Shown: positions 38,887 to 48,519, counted from the stretch's first letter. The stretch: 64,000 bases of DNA from Mycolicibacillus parakoreensis (GCF_022370835.2 NZ_CP092365.1:1922001-1986000); one strand, 5' to 3'. Translations and numbers: made by a program. The notes: generated by a model not told the origin, from the letters alone.

Positions 38887-40707
38887 TCAGGGCTGCCCCG
38901 CGGTCGGCTGGTGGATCTGCGGGCCGGGCGGGTCGGCGTAGAGTCCGTCGATCTCGGTGGCGTACTTGGCGGCGATCGGCCGGCGCTTCTTCTTCATCGT
39001 CAACGTGATCTCGTCACCGCCGGGCTCCCACAGTGTGGGCAGCACCCGGAACCGTTTGATCTGCTCGACCCGGGACAGGGCCGCGTTGCCGGTCGCCACC
39101 CCGGCGGCCAGGGTGGCCAGCACCTCCGGGTGGGCGGCCAGCGCACGCACCGACGCGTCGGGCAGGCCGTAGCGGGCGGCCAGCGGGCCGACGGCGTCGG
39201 CGTCGAACACCAACAGCGCGGTCACATAGGGGCGGGCGTCCCCGATGGCCACGATCGAGCCGATCAGCGGGCACGCCGCCAGGACCGCGTTCTCGATGTT
39301 CGCCGGCGACATGTTCTTGCCGGCGGCGTTGATGATCAGCTCCTTCTTCCGGTCGACGATCCGCAGATAGCCGTCGTCGTCGCAGGTCACGATGTCCCCG
39401 GTGTGCAGCCAGCCGTCCGGGTCGATCGCCTCGGCGGTCTTGGCCGGCTCCTTGCGGTAGCCGCGCATCACCAGCGGGCCGCGCACCAGGAACTCCCCAT
39501 CGTCGGCGATGCGGGACTCCAGCCCGGGCAGCAGCCGCCCGACGGTGCCCGGACGCGCCTCATCGGGATGGGCCACCGAGGCCACACAACTGAGCTCCGA
39601 CATCCCCCACACCTCGGTGATCGGGATGCCCAGCCCGGCGAAGAACCCGAGGGTCTCCTTGGGCACCGGGGCGGCCCCGGAGGCCGCCCAACGCAGGTGG
39701 TCGAGACCGAGCTTGCTGCGCAACGCGCCCAACACCAGCGCGTCGGCCCGGTCCCACTGCTGCGCGGCCTCGGCCTCGAGCTCTCGCCCGGCGATGAGGG
39801 CGTCGGCCTTCACCGCGGCCACCGACAGCGCCCACCGCAGTGCTTCGCGGCGCTGCGGGTCGGTCTCGGCGTGCACCGCGAACTCGATGGCGGCCTTGAG
39901 CTTCTCCCACACCCGCGGCACCGCCGCCCAGACGGTCGGGCGCACGTCGGGCAGGGCGTCGGCGATCGCCGCCGGGTCGGCGACGGTGGTGACCTGCACC
40001 CCGAACACCTCCTGGTTGTACAGCGCCATCAACCGGTCGGCGATGTGCGCCGACGGCAGATAGGAGGTCGTCCGATCGCCGTAGCGGATGCCGAGCACCC
40101 GGTTCATCGCGTCGGCCTCGAACAGCAGGCCGGCGTGGGTCATCTCCACGCCCTTGGGGGCACCGGTCGTGCCGGAGGTGTAGATCAGCGTGATGATGTC
40201 CTCGGGGCGCACCGCCCGCCAGGTGGCCTCGAAGTCGAAGTCCGGCCGTGCGGCGGCGAGCAGGTCGGCCACCGACACCGCCCCGGCGGGCACCTGATCG
40301 CGGTCGCGGTCGATGCAGATCACGTGCTGCGGCGGTGCGCCGCTGGCCAGGATCGGCTCGACGTACTGGGCTTCGCAGAACACCAGTGCGGTGCCGGCGT
40401 TGTCGAACAGGGAGCGCAACTGCTCGGCCGGCAGGGTGTTGTACACCGAGAACGCGGTGGCCCCGACGTGTTGGGCGCCGACCTCCAGCGGATAGAACTC
40501 GACCCGGTTGGCCATCATCAACGCCACCGTGTCACCGCGGCGCACCCCCAGCCCGTCGAGCCCGGCGGCCACCGCACGCACCTGGTCGGCGTACTCGCGC
40601 CAGGTGAGCCGTTGGGCGTCGCCCACGGTGCGCAGCGCCACCGCATCCGGGTCGATCGCCGCCACCGTCTGGAACGCCTCGCAGACGGTGCGGGGTGCGG
40701 TGCTCAT
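38887..40707 (-). CDS. Long-chain fatty-acid-CoA ligase / AMP-dependent synthetase (FadD11-like)
   Basis: The 606-residue enzyme activates a carboxylic acid as acyl-AMP, then as acyl-CoA. It has the ATP-binding loop YTSGTTGAPKG, WGMSELS, LHTGD and the hinge region RIVDRKKELIINAAGKNMSP. The N-terminal domain is complete. The closest family by position in M. tuberculosis is FadD11, which I recall as split there; here it is one intact gene. It overlaps the enoyl-CoA hydratase gene by 4 nt, so the two act in one fatty-acid pathway. Confidence 0.88.
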   Translation of the reverse strand: MSTAPRTVCEAFQTVAAIDPDAVALRTVGDAQRLTWREYADQVRAVAAGLDGLGVRRGDTVALMMANRVEFYPLEVGAQHVGATAFSVYNTLPAEQLRSLFDNAGTALVFCEAQYVEPILASGAPPQHVICIDRDRDQVPAGAVSVADLLAAARPDFDFEATWRAVRPEDIITLIYTSGTTGAPKGVEMTHAGLLFEADAMNRVLGIRYGDRTTSYLPSAHIADRLMALYNQEVFGVQVTTVADPAAIADALPDVRPTVWAAVPRVWEKLKAAIEFAVHAETDPQRREALRWALSVAAVKADALIAGRELEAEAAQQWDRADALVLGALRSKLGLDHLRWAASGAAPVPKETLGFFAGLGIPITEVWGMSELSCVASVAHPDEARPGTVGRLLPGLESRIADDGEFLVRGPLVMRGYRKEPAKTAEAIDPDGWLHTGDIVTCDDDGYLRIVDRKKELIINAAGKNMSPANIENAVLAACPLIGSIVAIGDARPYVTALLVFDADAVGPLAARYGLPDASVRALAAHPEVLATLAAGVATGNAALSRVEQIKRFRVLPTLWEPGGDEITLTMKKKRRPIAAKYATEIDGLYADPPGPQIHQPTAGQP

Positions 40708-41498
40708 CGCGTCGTCCCCGCCGCGCGGTTGGCCAGATACTGTGTTGCCGCCCGGCGGGATTCGGTGTCGTACATGGCGGCGAGCAGGCTGTCCGCGTCG
40801 TTCCAGGCCCGCCCGGGGTCGACCATGCCCGCGCTGACGGCGTTGGTGTGGCGTTTGGTGGCGCTCAGCGTCAACGCCGATTTGGTGACCAGCGCCGCGG
40901 TCAACTCCTCGACCGCGGCGTCGAGTTCGCCGGCGGGCGCCACCCGGTTGAGGAACCCGGCCGCCTTGGCCTCGGCCGCGTCGAACGGCCGGCAGGTCAA
41001 CACCAGCTCCTTGGTCAGCGCCGGGCCGACCTCGCGGACCAGCCGCGGAATCCCGCCCCACGCCAACGGAATACCCAGGTCGACCTCCGGGATCGAGAAC
41101 CGCGCGGTCTCGGCGGCCACCCGCAGGTCGCAGGCCGCCGCCAGCACCACAGCGCCGCCCACGCAATAGCCGTGGATGCGGGCCACCGTGACCGCGGCCA
41201 TCGCCTCGATCGCCTCGGCCATCTGGCGTCCGGCGTCGGCGGCGGCGCGCAGTGCGGCGGTGTCGGTGTCCACCTCGGTGAACGCGGCCAGGTCCGCACC
41301 GGCGCTGAACGCCCGCCCGTGCCCGCCGATCACCACGACCTTCACCTGGGGCTGTCCGTCGAACCAGCGCGCGACGGCGACGAGTTCGCGCAACGTCACC
41401 GCGCCCAGCGGGTTGAGCTTGTCGGGGCGGTTGAGCATGATCGTGCCGCACGCACCGTCGGCGCGGACCTCCAGCGTGGTGGTGGCGGGGACGTCCAT
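40704..41498 (-). CDS. Enoyl-CoA hydratase/isomerase family protein
   Basis: The 264-residue crotonase-fold protein has the oxyanion-hole segments GHGRAFSAGADL and HGYCVGGAVVLAAACD, and the C-terminal helix region. In the first catalytic-Glu position it has Gly/Ala-rich sequence. The second is in IPEVDLGIPLAWGG. It could be a hydratase or isomerase. A TACCGT hexamer 7 nt upstream of ATG 41498 predicts a leaderless mRNA for echA-fadD-DUF488. Confidence 0.86.
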   Translation of the reverse strand: MDVPATTTLEVRADGACGTIMLNRPDKLNPLGAVTLRELVAVARWFDGQPQVKVVVIGGHGRAFSAGADLAAFTEVDTDTAALRAAADAGRQMAEAIEAMAAVTVARIHGYCVGGAVVLAAACDLRVAAETARFSIPEVDLGIPLAWGGIPRLVREVGPALTKELVLTCRPFDAAEAKAAGFLNRVAPAGELDAAVEELTAALVTKSALTLSATKRHTNAVSAGMVDPGRAWNDADSLLAAMYDTESRRAATQYLANRAAGTTR

Positions 41499-41505
41499 CT
41501 GAACG

Positions 41506-41511
41506 ACGGTA
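41506..41511 (-). promoter_or_regulatory. -10 hexamer of the leaderless enoyl-CoA hydratase gene
   Basis: TACCGT on the minus strand ends 7 nt before ATG 41498. Confidence 0.5.
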
Positions 41512-41535
41512 GCCGCGCGGTGTGCGGCGATGCGG

Positions 41536-42372
41536 TCATTTCACCGAGTCGGCACCGCGGCGTGCCCGGCCCCGGCGCCACACCAGCCCGGCCCCGATCA
41601 ACGCCGCCAACACCGGCAGCCAGGGCAGCAGGAAACCCGACAGTGCCACCACGGCGCCGACGACGGCGACCAACGCGTGCCAACCGTGGCGCATCGACGC
41701 CAGGAAACCCGGTGAGTGCTCCGAGGACTGCGGTGCCAGGGTCGCGGTGATCGTGGCGTAGCTGATCCGGTTGCCCAGCGCGGCGCGTTGGTCGCGCAGA
41801 CCGTCGAGGGTGGCTTGCCGTTCGGTCAGCGCGTCCTCGGCCGCCAACAGGTCGGCGGTGCTGGTGGCGTTCGCCATCAGGGTGGTCAACCGATCCACCG
41901 ACGTCTGCAGCGCCGCGATCCGCGCGTCGAGGTCGACGCGGCGGCCGGTGACGTCCTCGTGGTTCAGTGCGACCGTCGTAATGACGCCGAACTCCTTGGC
42001 GCCGGAGAGGAAGTCGTTCATCTTCGCCGAGGGAATGCGCAGCGTCAGCTCGGCGCGCGCAGCCCGATGGGCCCCCGTGCTTTCGTGACGGTCCTCGACG
42101 CTGCCGCCCAGCTCGACGGTGAACTCGGCCAGTCGCTCGGTCGCCTCGACGACATCGGTCACCGTGACATCGAGGTCGCCGGTGGTGACGACGTCGCGCC
42201 CGACGGGGTGATCCGGCGGGCTCGCCGGTGCGGCCGGCACCGCCTCGCGGTCAGCGGGCGCCGAATCGGTCACCGCCGGTGGCGGGTGCCCCGAGCACCC
42301 GGTGAGCAGCACCAGCGCCGCCGCCGCCGCGAACAGTGGTCTGCGGGTCCGCACCCGGCGGGCTGTTCTCAT
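41536..42372 (-). CDS. DUF4349 lipoprotein
   Basis: The 278-residue product has a lipoprotein signal (residues 1-25) with lipobox LLTGCSG. A DUF4349 region (about 65-205) follows, with GDLDVTVTDV and a coiled-coil stretch (DLDARIAALQTSVDRL...). A C-terminal membrane segment (about 235-260) has a basic tail RRGRARRG. It would be anchored at both ends in the membrane, facing outward. Function of DUF4349 is unknown. TACGGT 7 nt upstream of ATG 42372 predicts a leaderless mRNA. Confidence 0.82.
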   Translation of the reverse strand: MRTARRVRTRRPLFAAAAALVLLTGCSGHPPPAVTDSAPADREAVPAAPASPPDHPVGRDVVTTGDLDVTVTDVVEATERLAEFTVELGGSVEDRHESTGAHRAARAELTLRIPSAKMNDFLSGAKEFGVITTVALNHEDVTGRRVDLDARIAALQTSVDRLTTLMANATSTADLLAAEDALTERQATLDGLRDQRAALGNRISYATITATLAPQSSEHSPGFLASMRHGWHALVAVVGAVVALSGFLLPWLPVLAALIGAGLVWRRGRARRGADSVK

Positions 42373-42379
42373 GGGTCTG

Positions 42380-42385
42380 ACCGTA
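42380..42385 (-). promoter_or_regulatory. -10 hexamer of the leaderless DUF4349 gene
   Basis: TACGGT on the minus strand ends 7 nt before ATG 42372. Confidence 0.5.
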
Positions 42386-42439
42386 ATCGCGTCGGCGCCC
42401 GGTCCCCGACACCAAATTCCGGTGTCCTGCGCAACCCGG

Positions 42440-42445
42440 TAATCT
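42440..42445 (+). promoter_or_regulatory. Possible -10 of the fasciclin gene
   Basis: TAATCT is a near-ideal -10 and lies 79 nt upstream of the GTG start, giving a leader of about 70 nt with an AAGGAG ribosome site. Confidence 0.3.
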
Positions 42446-42524
42446 CGGGTGCGCCCCGCGCGACTGTGCTGTTGGGTGATCGCGACACCGAATCGTGCCA
42501 GGCACGCTGATGAAGGAGCGCATT

Positions 42525-43184
42525 GTGAAGATCGGCTCGGGTAGGGCATGGCGTCGGGCCGTCGGGGCGGCCGGGGCGGTGGCGATCGCGGTCTCGCCGC
42601 TTCTCACCGGCACCGCGGCCGCGGAGCCGGACCCGAAGCCGAGCACACCGGTGCCCGACCCGCAGGGGCCCGGCTGTGACGCCTTCCAGGCCGCGGTGCC
42701 GGACTGGAAGGACTTCGCCGGCCAGCCGGTGGGCACCGTGCTCGCCGGCATTCCGGACCTCTCCACGTTCAACGCGCTGATCTCCGGTCAGGCCAACCCG
42801 GACGTGGACGTCGTGCCGGTCTTCAACAACGGCCCCTACGTGGTGTTCGCGCCGTCGAATGAAGCGTTCGCCGCCCTGGCGCCGGGCCGTCTCGACGCGA
42901 TCACCGCCGACCCCGCCGCGCTGACCCAGCTCGCCTACTACCACGCGTTCCTCGGTCTGCTCGGCCCCGACCAGGTGCACGGGCGGTGGTCCACCCAGGA
43001 CGGCGCGCCGATCACGGTCGAGGGCAAGGGCGGGGATCTCACGGTCAACGACACCGCCAAGAACGTCTGCGGCGGGATTTCGGCGGCCAACGCCCAGATC
43101 TACATCATCGACGCGGTGCTCGACCCGGTGCAGGCCCCCGTCGCAGACGCCGAGGCCCCGGTGCCGGAACCGACCGACGGCTGA
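42525..43184 (+). CDS. Secreted fasciclin-domain protein (MPT70-like)
   Basis: The 219-residue protein has a signal peptide (about residues 1-33, AXA-type end TAAAEP) and no lipobox, so it is exported rather than lipid-anchored. One fasciclin domain (about 60-205) has the typical YVVFAPSNEAFAAL and LTQLAYYHAF. A proline-rich linker precedes it. It is similar to the mycobacterial secreted antigens MPT70/MPT83. GTG 42525 has AAGGAG 6 nt upstream; ATG 42510 is an in-frame alternative. It converges on dnaE1 through a hairpin containing both stops. Confidence 0.86.
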   Translation: MKIGSGRAWRRAVGAAGAVAIAVSPLLTGTAAAEPDPKPSTPVPDPQGPGCDAFQAAVPDWKDFAGQPVGTVLAGIPDLSTFNALISGQANPDVDVVPVFNNGPYVVFAPSNEAFAALAPGRLDAITADPAALTQLAYYHAFLGLLGPDQVHGRWSTQDGAPITVEGKGGDLTVNDTAKNVCGGISAANAQIYIIDAVLDPVQAPVADAEAPVPEPTDG

Positions 43185-43200
43185 CCGGCACCGTCAGCCG
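43178..43200. terminator. Hairpin between the fasciclin gene and dnaE1
   Basis: CGGCTGAC-N7-GTCAGCCG has 8-bp perfect arms. The left arm holds the fasciclin stop TGA and the right arm the complement of the dnaE1 stop. It probably ends both transcripts. Confidence 0.55.
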
Positions 43201-46200
43201 CTGAGGCAGCTCGGGCCCAGCAGCGCCTTGAGATCACCCATCAGCGCCGAGGACGGGGTGACCCGCAGCGCGGAATCCAACTCCAGCACGGTGACCCGCT
43301 CCCCGGAGATCAGCCGCAGCCGCACCGCCGAGGTGCCCGGATGGCGGGTGAGGACCTGTTTGAGCGCACTGACCTTGTCGTGGGTGCACTGGCGGGTGGG
43401 CAGGCTCACCGCCAGCGGCCGGTCGGCGGCGTTGGCGGAGAAGTCCGGCACCACCAGTTCGTTGGCGATCAGCGAGATCCGGTCGTCCTGGTTGCGCACC
43501 TTGCCGGCGACCAGCACCACCGCGTCGTCGGCCACCTCGGCACCGAACGCCGAATAGGTGTGCGGGAAGAACATCACTTCGATGCCGCCGGTGAGATCCT
43601 CCAACTGCGCTGAGGCCCAGGGCATCCCGTTGCGGTTGACCCGCCGGTTCACCGACGCGAGGATGCCGCCCACCCGCACCTGGGTGTCGTTGGGAACCGC
43701 GCCCTCCAGGATCGACGGGATCGCGGTGTCGACCTGGGCGGCCAGCAGATGGGCGATCCCGGTCAGCGGATGGCCCGACACGTACAGACCGAGCATCTCC
43801 CGCTCCAGGGCCAGCTTGTGCTTGTCGTCCCACTCCTCGTCGGGAACCCTGATCGTGAACACCGCGTCGTTGTCGCCGGTGTCGTCGCCGCCGGCACCGC
43901 CGAACAGGTCGAACTGGCCCATCGCCTCGGCCTTCTTGGTGCCCAGCACCGAGTCGACCGCATCGGTGTGGACCAGAAACAGGCCTTTGCGCGGATGGCC
44001 GAGGGAATCGAACGCCCCGGCCTTGATCAACGACTCGGTGACCTTCTTGTTGCAGGCGGCGACGTCGATCTTGTGCAGGTAGTCGGAGAAGTCGGTGAAC
44101 TTGCCCTTGTCGGTGCGGCTGGCGATCAGCGAGGCCACCACGTTGGCGCCGACGTTGCGCACCGCGCCCAGCCCGTAGCGGATGTCGTTGCCGACGGAGT
44201 TGAACACCAACCCGGACTCGTTGACGTCCGGGGGCATCACGGTGATCCCCAGCCGGCGACAGTCGGCCAGGTACACCGCCGCCTTGTCCTTGTCGTCGCC
44301 GACCGAGGTCAACAGCCCCGCCATGTATTCGGCCGGGTAGTTGGCCTTCAGATACGCCGTCCAGTACGACACCAGCCCGTAGCCGGCGGCATGGGACTTG
44401 TTGAACGCGTAGCCGGCGAACGGCAACACGGTGTCCCACAGCGCCTTGATCGCCGCGGTGGAGAACCCGTTGGCCTTCATGCCCTCGGAGAACCCCTCGA
44501 ACTCCGCCTCGAGGACCTCGGCCTTCTTCTTGCCCATCGCCTTGCGCAGAATGTCGGCGCGGGCCAGCGAATACCCGGCCACCCGCTGCGCGATGCGCAT
44601 GATCTGCTCCTGGTAGACGATGAGCCCGTAGGTCTCGGCGAGGATCTCCTGCAGCGGCTCGGCCAGCTCCGGGTGGATGGGTTTGACCGGCTGGCGGCCG
44701 TTTTTGCGGTCGGCGTAGTCGTTGTGGGCGTTCTGGCCCATCGGACCCGGCCGGTACAGGGCCAGCACCGCGACGATGTCGGCGAACCCGGTGGGCTGCA
44801 TGCGCCGCAGCAGATCGCGCATCGGGCCGCCGTCGAGCTGGAAGACCCCCAGGGTGTCGCCGCGCCCGAGCAGCTCGTAGGTGGCCGGGTCGTCCATCGG
44901 CACCGTGTCGAGGTCGAGGTCGATGCCGCGGTTGGCCGCGATGTTGTCGATCGCGTCGCCGATGATGGTGAGGTTGCGCAACCCCAGGAAGTCCATCTTC
45001 AGCAGACCGATCTCCTCGCACGACGGGTAGTCCCAGCCGGTGATGATCGCGCCGTCCTGGGGGCGTTTCCACAGCGGGATCGCGTCGATGAGCGGCTCAC
45101 AGCTCATGATCACCGCGCAGGCGTGCACCCCGGCGTTGCGGACCAGGCCCTCCAGGCTCAGCGCCGTCTGATAGATGGTGCGCACATCGGGGTCGGTGTC
45201 GATCAGGCCGCGCACCTCGGCGGCCTCCTTGTAGCGCTCATGGTTGGGATCGGTGATCCCCGACAGCGGAATGTCTTTGGCCATGATCGGCGGCGGCAGC
45301 GCCTTAGAGATCCGGTCGGCGATCGCGAAGCCGGGCTGGCCGTAGTGCACCCGTGCCGAGTCCTTCAGCGCGGCCTTGGTCTTAATCGTGCCGAAGGTGA
45401 TCACCTGCGCGACCCGGTCGTGACCCCACTTCTCGGCCGCGTAGCGGACCATCTCCCCGCGGCGCCGGTCATCGAAGTCGATGTCGATGTCGGGCATCGA
45501 GGTGCGCTCGGGGTTGAGGAACCGTTCGAAGATCAGCCCGTGCGGGATCGGGTCGATGTCGGTGATCCGCAGCGCGTAGGCGACCAGCGACCCGGCCGCC
45601 GAACCGCGGCCGGGCCCCACCCGGATCCCCACCGAACGGGCGTAGGCGATCAGGTCGGCGACGATGAGGAAATACGACGGGAACCCGGCGTTGCAGATCA
45701 CCTCGATCTCGTAGCCGGCCCGCTGGTGATAGCCGGGCGGCACCCCGTCCGGGAAGCGGGCGGTGAGCCCGGCGTCGACCTCGTGGCGCAGCCACGACGC
45801 CGGGTCGTGGCCGTCGGGCACCGGGAAGACCGGCATCCGGTTGCGCGGGGTCCACACGTCGGCGTAGGACTGCACCCGCTCGGCGATGAGCAGGGTGGAG
45901 TCACAGGCACCGGGCAGCGTGTCGTCCCAGATCGCGCGCATCTCGGCGGCCGATTTCAGGTAGAAACCGTCGCCGTCGAATTTGAACCGGGTCGGATCCG
46001 ACAGCGTCTTGCCGGTCTGCACACACAGCAGCGCCTCGTGGCCCTGGGCGGCCTCGCGGGTCACATAGTGGCAGTCGTTGGTGGCCAGCGCCGGGATCCC
46101 CAGGGTGCGCCCGATCTCCAGCAGCCCGTCACGGACCCGCCGTTCGATCTCCAGGCCGTGGTCCATCACCTCCAGGAAGTAGTTCTCGGCGCCGAAGATC

Positions 46201-46742
46201 TCCCGCCAGGTGCCCGCCGCCTCCAGCGCCTCGCGGTACTGGCCCAGCCGCAGCCGGGTCTGCACCACCCCCGAGGGGCAGCCGGTGGTGCCGATGATGC
46301 CCTCGGCGTGCTCGGCGATGATCTCGGCGTCCATCCGCGACCATTTGCCCAACTGGCCCTCGAAGGAGGCCAACGAGGACAGCTTGAACATGTTGCGCAG
46401 ACCGGTGGCGTTCTCGGCGACCATGGTCAGGTGGGTGTAGGCGCCGCTGCCGGAGACGTCGTCGCTCTTCTGGCTGGGGTCACCCCAGCGCACCCGTTTG
46501 GTGTCGAACCGCGACCCCGGGGCCACGTAGGCCTCCACCCCGATGATCGGTTTGATCCCCGCGTCGATGGCGGCGTTGTAGAACTCGCTGGCCCCGAACA
46601 TGTTTCCGTGGTCGGTCATGCCGACCGCCGGCATCCCGAGGCGTTGCGCCTCGGCGATCATCGGGTTGATCTTGGCGGCACCGTCGAGCATCGAGTACTC
46701 GGTGTGGTTATGCAGGTGCACAAAGGAGTCAGAGGAGGCCAT
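43194..46742 (-). CDS. dnaE1: DNA polymerase III alpha subunit (replicative)
   Basis: The 1182-residue replicative polymerase has an N-terminal PHP domain ([16 protein letters not shown], residues about 8-280), which in mycobacterial DnaE1 is the proofreading nuclease. The C-family polymerase core follows ([14 protein letters not shown] and the catalytic Asp motif [11 protein letters not shown] near residue 420), then the helix-hairpin-helix and an OB fold near the C-terminus. Full length marks it as DnaE1, not the shorter DnaE2. TAGACT lies 9 nt upstream of ATG 46742, so its leader is nearly absent. Confidence 0.97.
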   Translation of the reverse strand: MASSDSFVHLHNHTEYSMLDGAAKINPMIAEAQRLGMPAVGMTDHGNMFGASEFYNAAIDAGIKPIIGVEAYVAPGSRFDTKRVRWGDPSQKSDDVSGSGAYTHLTMVAENATGLRNMFKLSSLASFEGQLGKWSRMDAEIIAEHAEGIIGTTGCPSGVVQTRLRLGQYREALEAAGTWREIFGAENYFLEVMDHGLEIERRVRDGLLEIGRTLGIPALATNDCHYVTREAAQGHEALLCVQTGKTLSDPTRFKFDGDGFYLKSAAEMRAIWDDTLPGACDSTLLIAERVQSYADVWTPRNRMPVFPVPDGHDPASWLRHEVDAGLTARFPDGVPPGYHQRAGYEIEVICNAGFPSYFLIVADLIAYARSVGIRVGPGRGSAAGSLVAYALRITDIDPIPHGLIFERFLNPERTSMPDIDIDFDDRRRGEMVRYAAEKWGHDRVAQVITFGTIKTKAALKDSARVHYGQPGFAIADRISKALPPPIMAKDIPLSGITDPNHERYKEAAEVRGLIDTDPDVRTIYQTALSLEGLVRNAGVHACAVIMSCEPLIDAIPLWKRPQDGAIITGWDYPSCEEIGLLKMDFLGLRNLTIIGDAIDNIAANRGIDLDLDTVPMDDPATYELLGRGDTLGVFQLDGGPMRDLLRRMQPTGFADIVAVLALYRPGPMGQNAHNDYADRKNGRQPVKPIHPELAEPLQEILAETYGLIVYQEQIMRIAQRVAGYSLARADILRKAMGKKKAEVLEAEFEGFSEGMKANGFSTAAIKALWDTVLPFAGYAFNKSHAAGYGLVSYWTAYLKANYPAEYMAGLLTSVGDDKDKAAVYLADCRRLGITVMPPDVNESGLVFNSVGNDIRYGLGAVRNVGANVVASLIASRTDKGKFTDFSDYLHKIDVAACNKKVTESLIKAGAFDSLGHPRKGLFLVHTDAVDSVLGTKKAEAMGQFDLFGGAGGDDTGDNDAVFTIRVPDEEWDDKHKLALEREMLGLYVSGHPLTGIAHLLAAQVDTAIPSILEGAVPNDTQVRVGGILASVNRRVNRNGMPWASAQLEDLTGGIEVMFFPHTYSAFGAEVADDAVVLVAGKVRNQDDRISLIANELVVPDFSANAADRPLAVSLPTRQCTHDKVSALKQVLTRHPGTSAVRLRLISGERVTVLELDSALRVTPSSALMGDLKALLGPSCLSG

Positions 46743-46751
46743 AGCCCGGCC

Positions 46752-46757
46752 AGTCTA
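46752..46757 (-). promoter_or_regulatory. Possible -10 of dnaE1
   Basis: TAGACT on the minus strand ends 9 nt before ATG 46742; the transcript would start 1-3 nt before the start codon. Confidence 0.4.
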
Positions 46758-46869
46758 TGGCCCGCCGGCGACATCGGGTGGGCGTGTCGGCGGTGCGTGT
46801 CTCGCGCGCGAGTGCCCCGGCGCACCGGGCAGATCGGGGGTTGGCCGGACAGCACCGCCCCCGCTGTTC

Positions 46870-46875
46870 TAGCTT
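46870..46875 (+). promoter_or_regulatory. -10 hexamer of the SecE2-type dodecin gene
   Basis: TAGCTT, 28 nt upstream of ATG 46904, leaves a short leader with a strong AGGAGG ribosome site. Confidence 0.4.
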
Positions 46876-46903
46876 GGGTGTTCGTGAAGCTGAGGAGGCA
46901 GGC

Positions 46904-47128
46904 ATGAGTGTGTACAAGGTCACCGAGTTGATCGGGACGTCCACGGTGTCGTGGGAGGACGCCGCGGCCGAGGCGGTGCGCCGCGCACAGCACACGATCC
47001 ACGATGTCCGGGTGGCCGAGGTGGTCGAGCAGGACATGGCCCTCGACGAGGAGGGCAAGATCACCTACCGCACCAAACTGCGAATCTCGTTCAAGATCAG
47101 GCCGCCGCAGTCGCCGTCGGGGCAGTGA
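46904..47128 (+). CDS. Dodecin-like protein (SecE2 type)
   Basis: The 74-residue protein has the dodecin fold pattern (VYKVTELIGTS, amphipathic helix, then strands ITYRTKLRISFKI). It resembles mycobacterial Rv0379 (SecE2). The residues that bind flavin in classical dodecins, a Trp and a Gln, are replaced by Val37 and Arg56, so flavin binding is doubtful. AGGAGG at 5-nt spacing fixes ATG 46904. The lprI gene overlaps its stop by 4 nt. Confidence 0.87.
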   Translation: MSVYKVTELIGTSTVSWEDAAAEAVRRAQHTIHDVRVAEVVEQDMALDEEGKITYRTKLRISFKIRPPQSPSGQ

Positions 47129-47751
47129 GCCGCGCACGCGCCGCGCCGCTGCTGGCGGCCGCGGCGGCGCTGGCCGGATGCGGTGCACCGGGGGCCCCCG
47201 ACCCGGCCGCCGCCCTGCAGATCGACTGCGCGACCGGGCCCCACACCGCGCAGGTGGCGGCGCTGATCTGTGCGGACCCGCAGCTGGGGGCGCTCAACGA
47301 CCGGCTGGCCGAGACCTACCGGCAGGCCGAGCAGCGGCCCGACGCCGCGGGCCTGGCCACCGCGCAACGCGGCTGGACCGCGCAGCGCGACGACTGCACG
47401 CAGCGCCCCGGGACCGCCGCGGCGGTCACCGAGTGCCTGCGCGAGGCGTACCTGACCCGGCTGGCCGAGCTGCAGATCGCCGACCCGGCCACGGCGGCCG
47501 GGCCGACCGCGGTGTTCGACCGGTGCCGGGGCAGTCACGAGCAGGCGGTGCCGCCGCTGGAGGTGACGTTCTACAACGATCTGGACCCGGCGGTCGTAGC
47601 GCTGACCTGGCAGGGCGACCGCGAGATCGCGTTCATCCGGCCGGCGGCCAGCGGCTCGCGCTACACCCGCACCGGCATCCAGTACTGGGAGCATCACGGT
47701 GAGGCCGCCGTCGACTTCTACGGCAACACCTTCCGCTGTTTGACCCGCTGA
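47125..47751 (+). CDS. lprI: LprI-type lipoprotein: lysozyme-inhibitor-like domain plus VHL-beta-like domain
   Basis: The 208-residue protein has a lipoprotein signal with lipobox LAGC near residue 16. An N-terminal LprI/DUF1311 domain (about 28-120) follows, with paired cysteines as in the lysozyme-inhibitor family. A C-terminal beta domain (about 135-208, EVTFYNDLDPAVVALTWQGD) resembles the VHL beta fold. It matches LprI (Rv1541c), reported as a lysozyme inhibitor. GTG 47125 overlaps the dodecin stop by 4 nt, so translation is coupled. Confidence 0.82.
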   Translation: MSRARAAPLLAAAAALAGCGAPGAPDPAAALQIDCATGPHTAQVAALICADPQLGALNDRLAETYRQAEQRPDAAGLATAQRGWTAQRDDCTQRPGTAAAVTECLREAYLTRLAELQIADPATAAGPTAVFDRCRGSHEQAVPPLEVTFYNDLDPAVVALTWQGDREIAFIRPAASGSRYTRTGIQYWEHHGEAAVDFYGNTFRCLTR

Positions 47752-47759
47752 GCCCGGCG

Positions 47760-48509
47760 ATGCGCTTCGATGAGCTGATCGCCGAGGCGGCCGCGGCGCC
47801 GGTCGACGGTTGGGACTTCTCCTGGCTTCACGGGCGGGCCACCGAGGCGCGCCCCTCCTGGGGGTACCAGCGGGCCCTCGGCGCGCGGCTGGCGACGGTG
47901 ACCGCCGCGCTGGATCTGCAGACCGGCGGCGGGGAGGTCCTCGCCGGGGTGCGCGCGCTGCCGGCGACGATGGCCGCCACCGAGGGGTGGGCGCCCAACG
48001 CCGCACGCGCCACCGCGCTGCTGCACCGCCGTGGCGTGGTCGTCGTCACCGTTGAGCGCCCGCCGCTGCCGTTCGCCGACGACGCGTTCGACCTGGTGTG
48101 CAGCCGTCACCCCAACGAGGTGTGGTGGACCGAGATCGCCCGGGTGCTGCGCCCCGGCGGACGCTACTTCGCCCAGCACGTGGGGCCGGGCAGCGCGCTG
48201 GAGCTCCTCGAGTTCCTCCGGGGGCCCCGGCCGCGGGCCGGGGCGCAGCGCGCGCCCGGCGCCGAGACCGCCGCGGCCACCGCCGCCGGGCTCACCGTCG
48301 GGCAGGCCCGGCTGGAACGGCTGCCGATGGCGTTCTTCGACATCGGCGCGGTCGTCTACTACCTGCGTAAGGTGATCTGGCTGGTGCCCGACTTCGACGT
48401 CGAGGCCGATCGTGCGCGGCTGCGCGCCCTGCACGAGCGCATCGAGGCCGACGGGCCGTTCGTCGCCCACGCCACCCGCGTGCTCGTCGAGGCCGGCAAG
48501 CCCGGCTGA
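47760..48509 (+). CDS. SAM-dependent methyltransferase, class I
   Basis: The 249-residue protein resembles the type-11 methyltransferase family: LDLQTGGGEVLAGV forms motif I, LPFADDAFDLVCSRH the motif II/III area, and LRPGGRYFAQHVG motif IV. The substrate is unknown. It starts 8 nt after lprI and no equivalent sits between lprI and the RluD-type gene in M. tuberculosis as I recall. The stop codon lies in the loop of a 7-bp hairpin (48500-48516). Confidence 0.8.
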   Translation: MRFDELIAEAAAAPVDGWDFSWLHGRATEARPSWGYQRALGARLATVTAALDLQTGGGEVLAGVRALPATMAATEGWAPNAARATALLHRRGVVVVTVERPPLPFADDAFDLVCSRHPNEVWWTEIARVLRPGGRYFAQHVGPGSALELLEFLRGPRPRAGAQRAPGAETAAATAAGLTVGQARLERLPMAFFDIGAVVYYLRKVIWLVPDFDVEADRARLRALHERIEADGPFVAHATRVLVEAGKPG

Positions 48510-48516
48510 GCCGGGC
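48500..48516. terminator. Hairpin around the methyltransferase stop codon
   Basis: GCCCGGC-TGA-GCCGGGC: 7-bp perfect arms with the stop codon as the loop, 4 nt from the convergent pseudouridine-synthase stop. No U tract. Confidence 0.45.
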
Positions 48517-48519
48517 CGG

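Noticed and set aside
42510..42524. ATG 42510 as the start of the fasciclin gene
   Set aside because: The AAGGAG ribosome site lies after this ATG and at the right distance from GTG 42525.
43749..46907. Very long plus-strand open frame opposite dnaE1 (about 1050 codons)
   Set aside because: It is a GC-rich shadow: the minus strand encodes a complete DnaE1 with all motifs, while the plus frame is His/Gly/Arg/Gln-rich with no recognisable domain.
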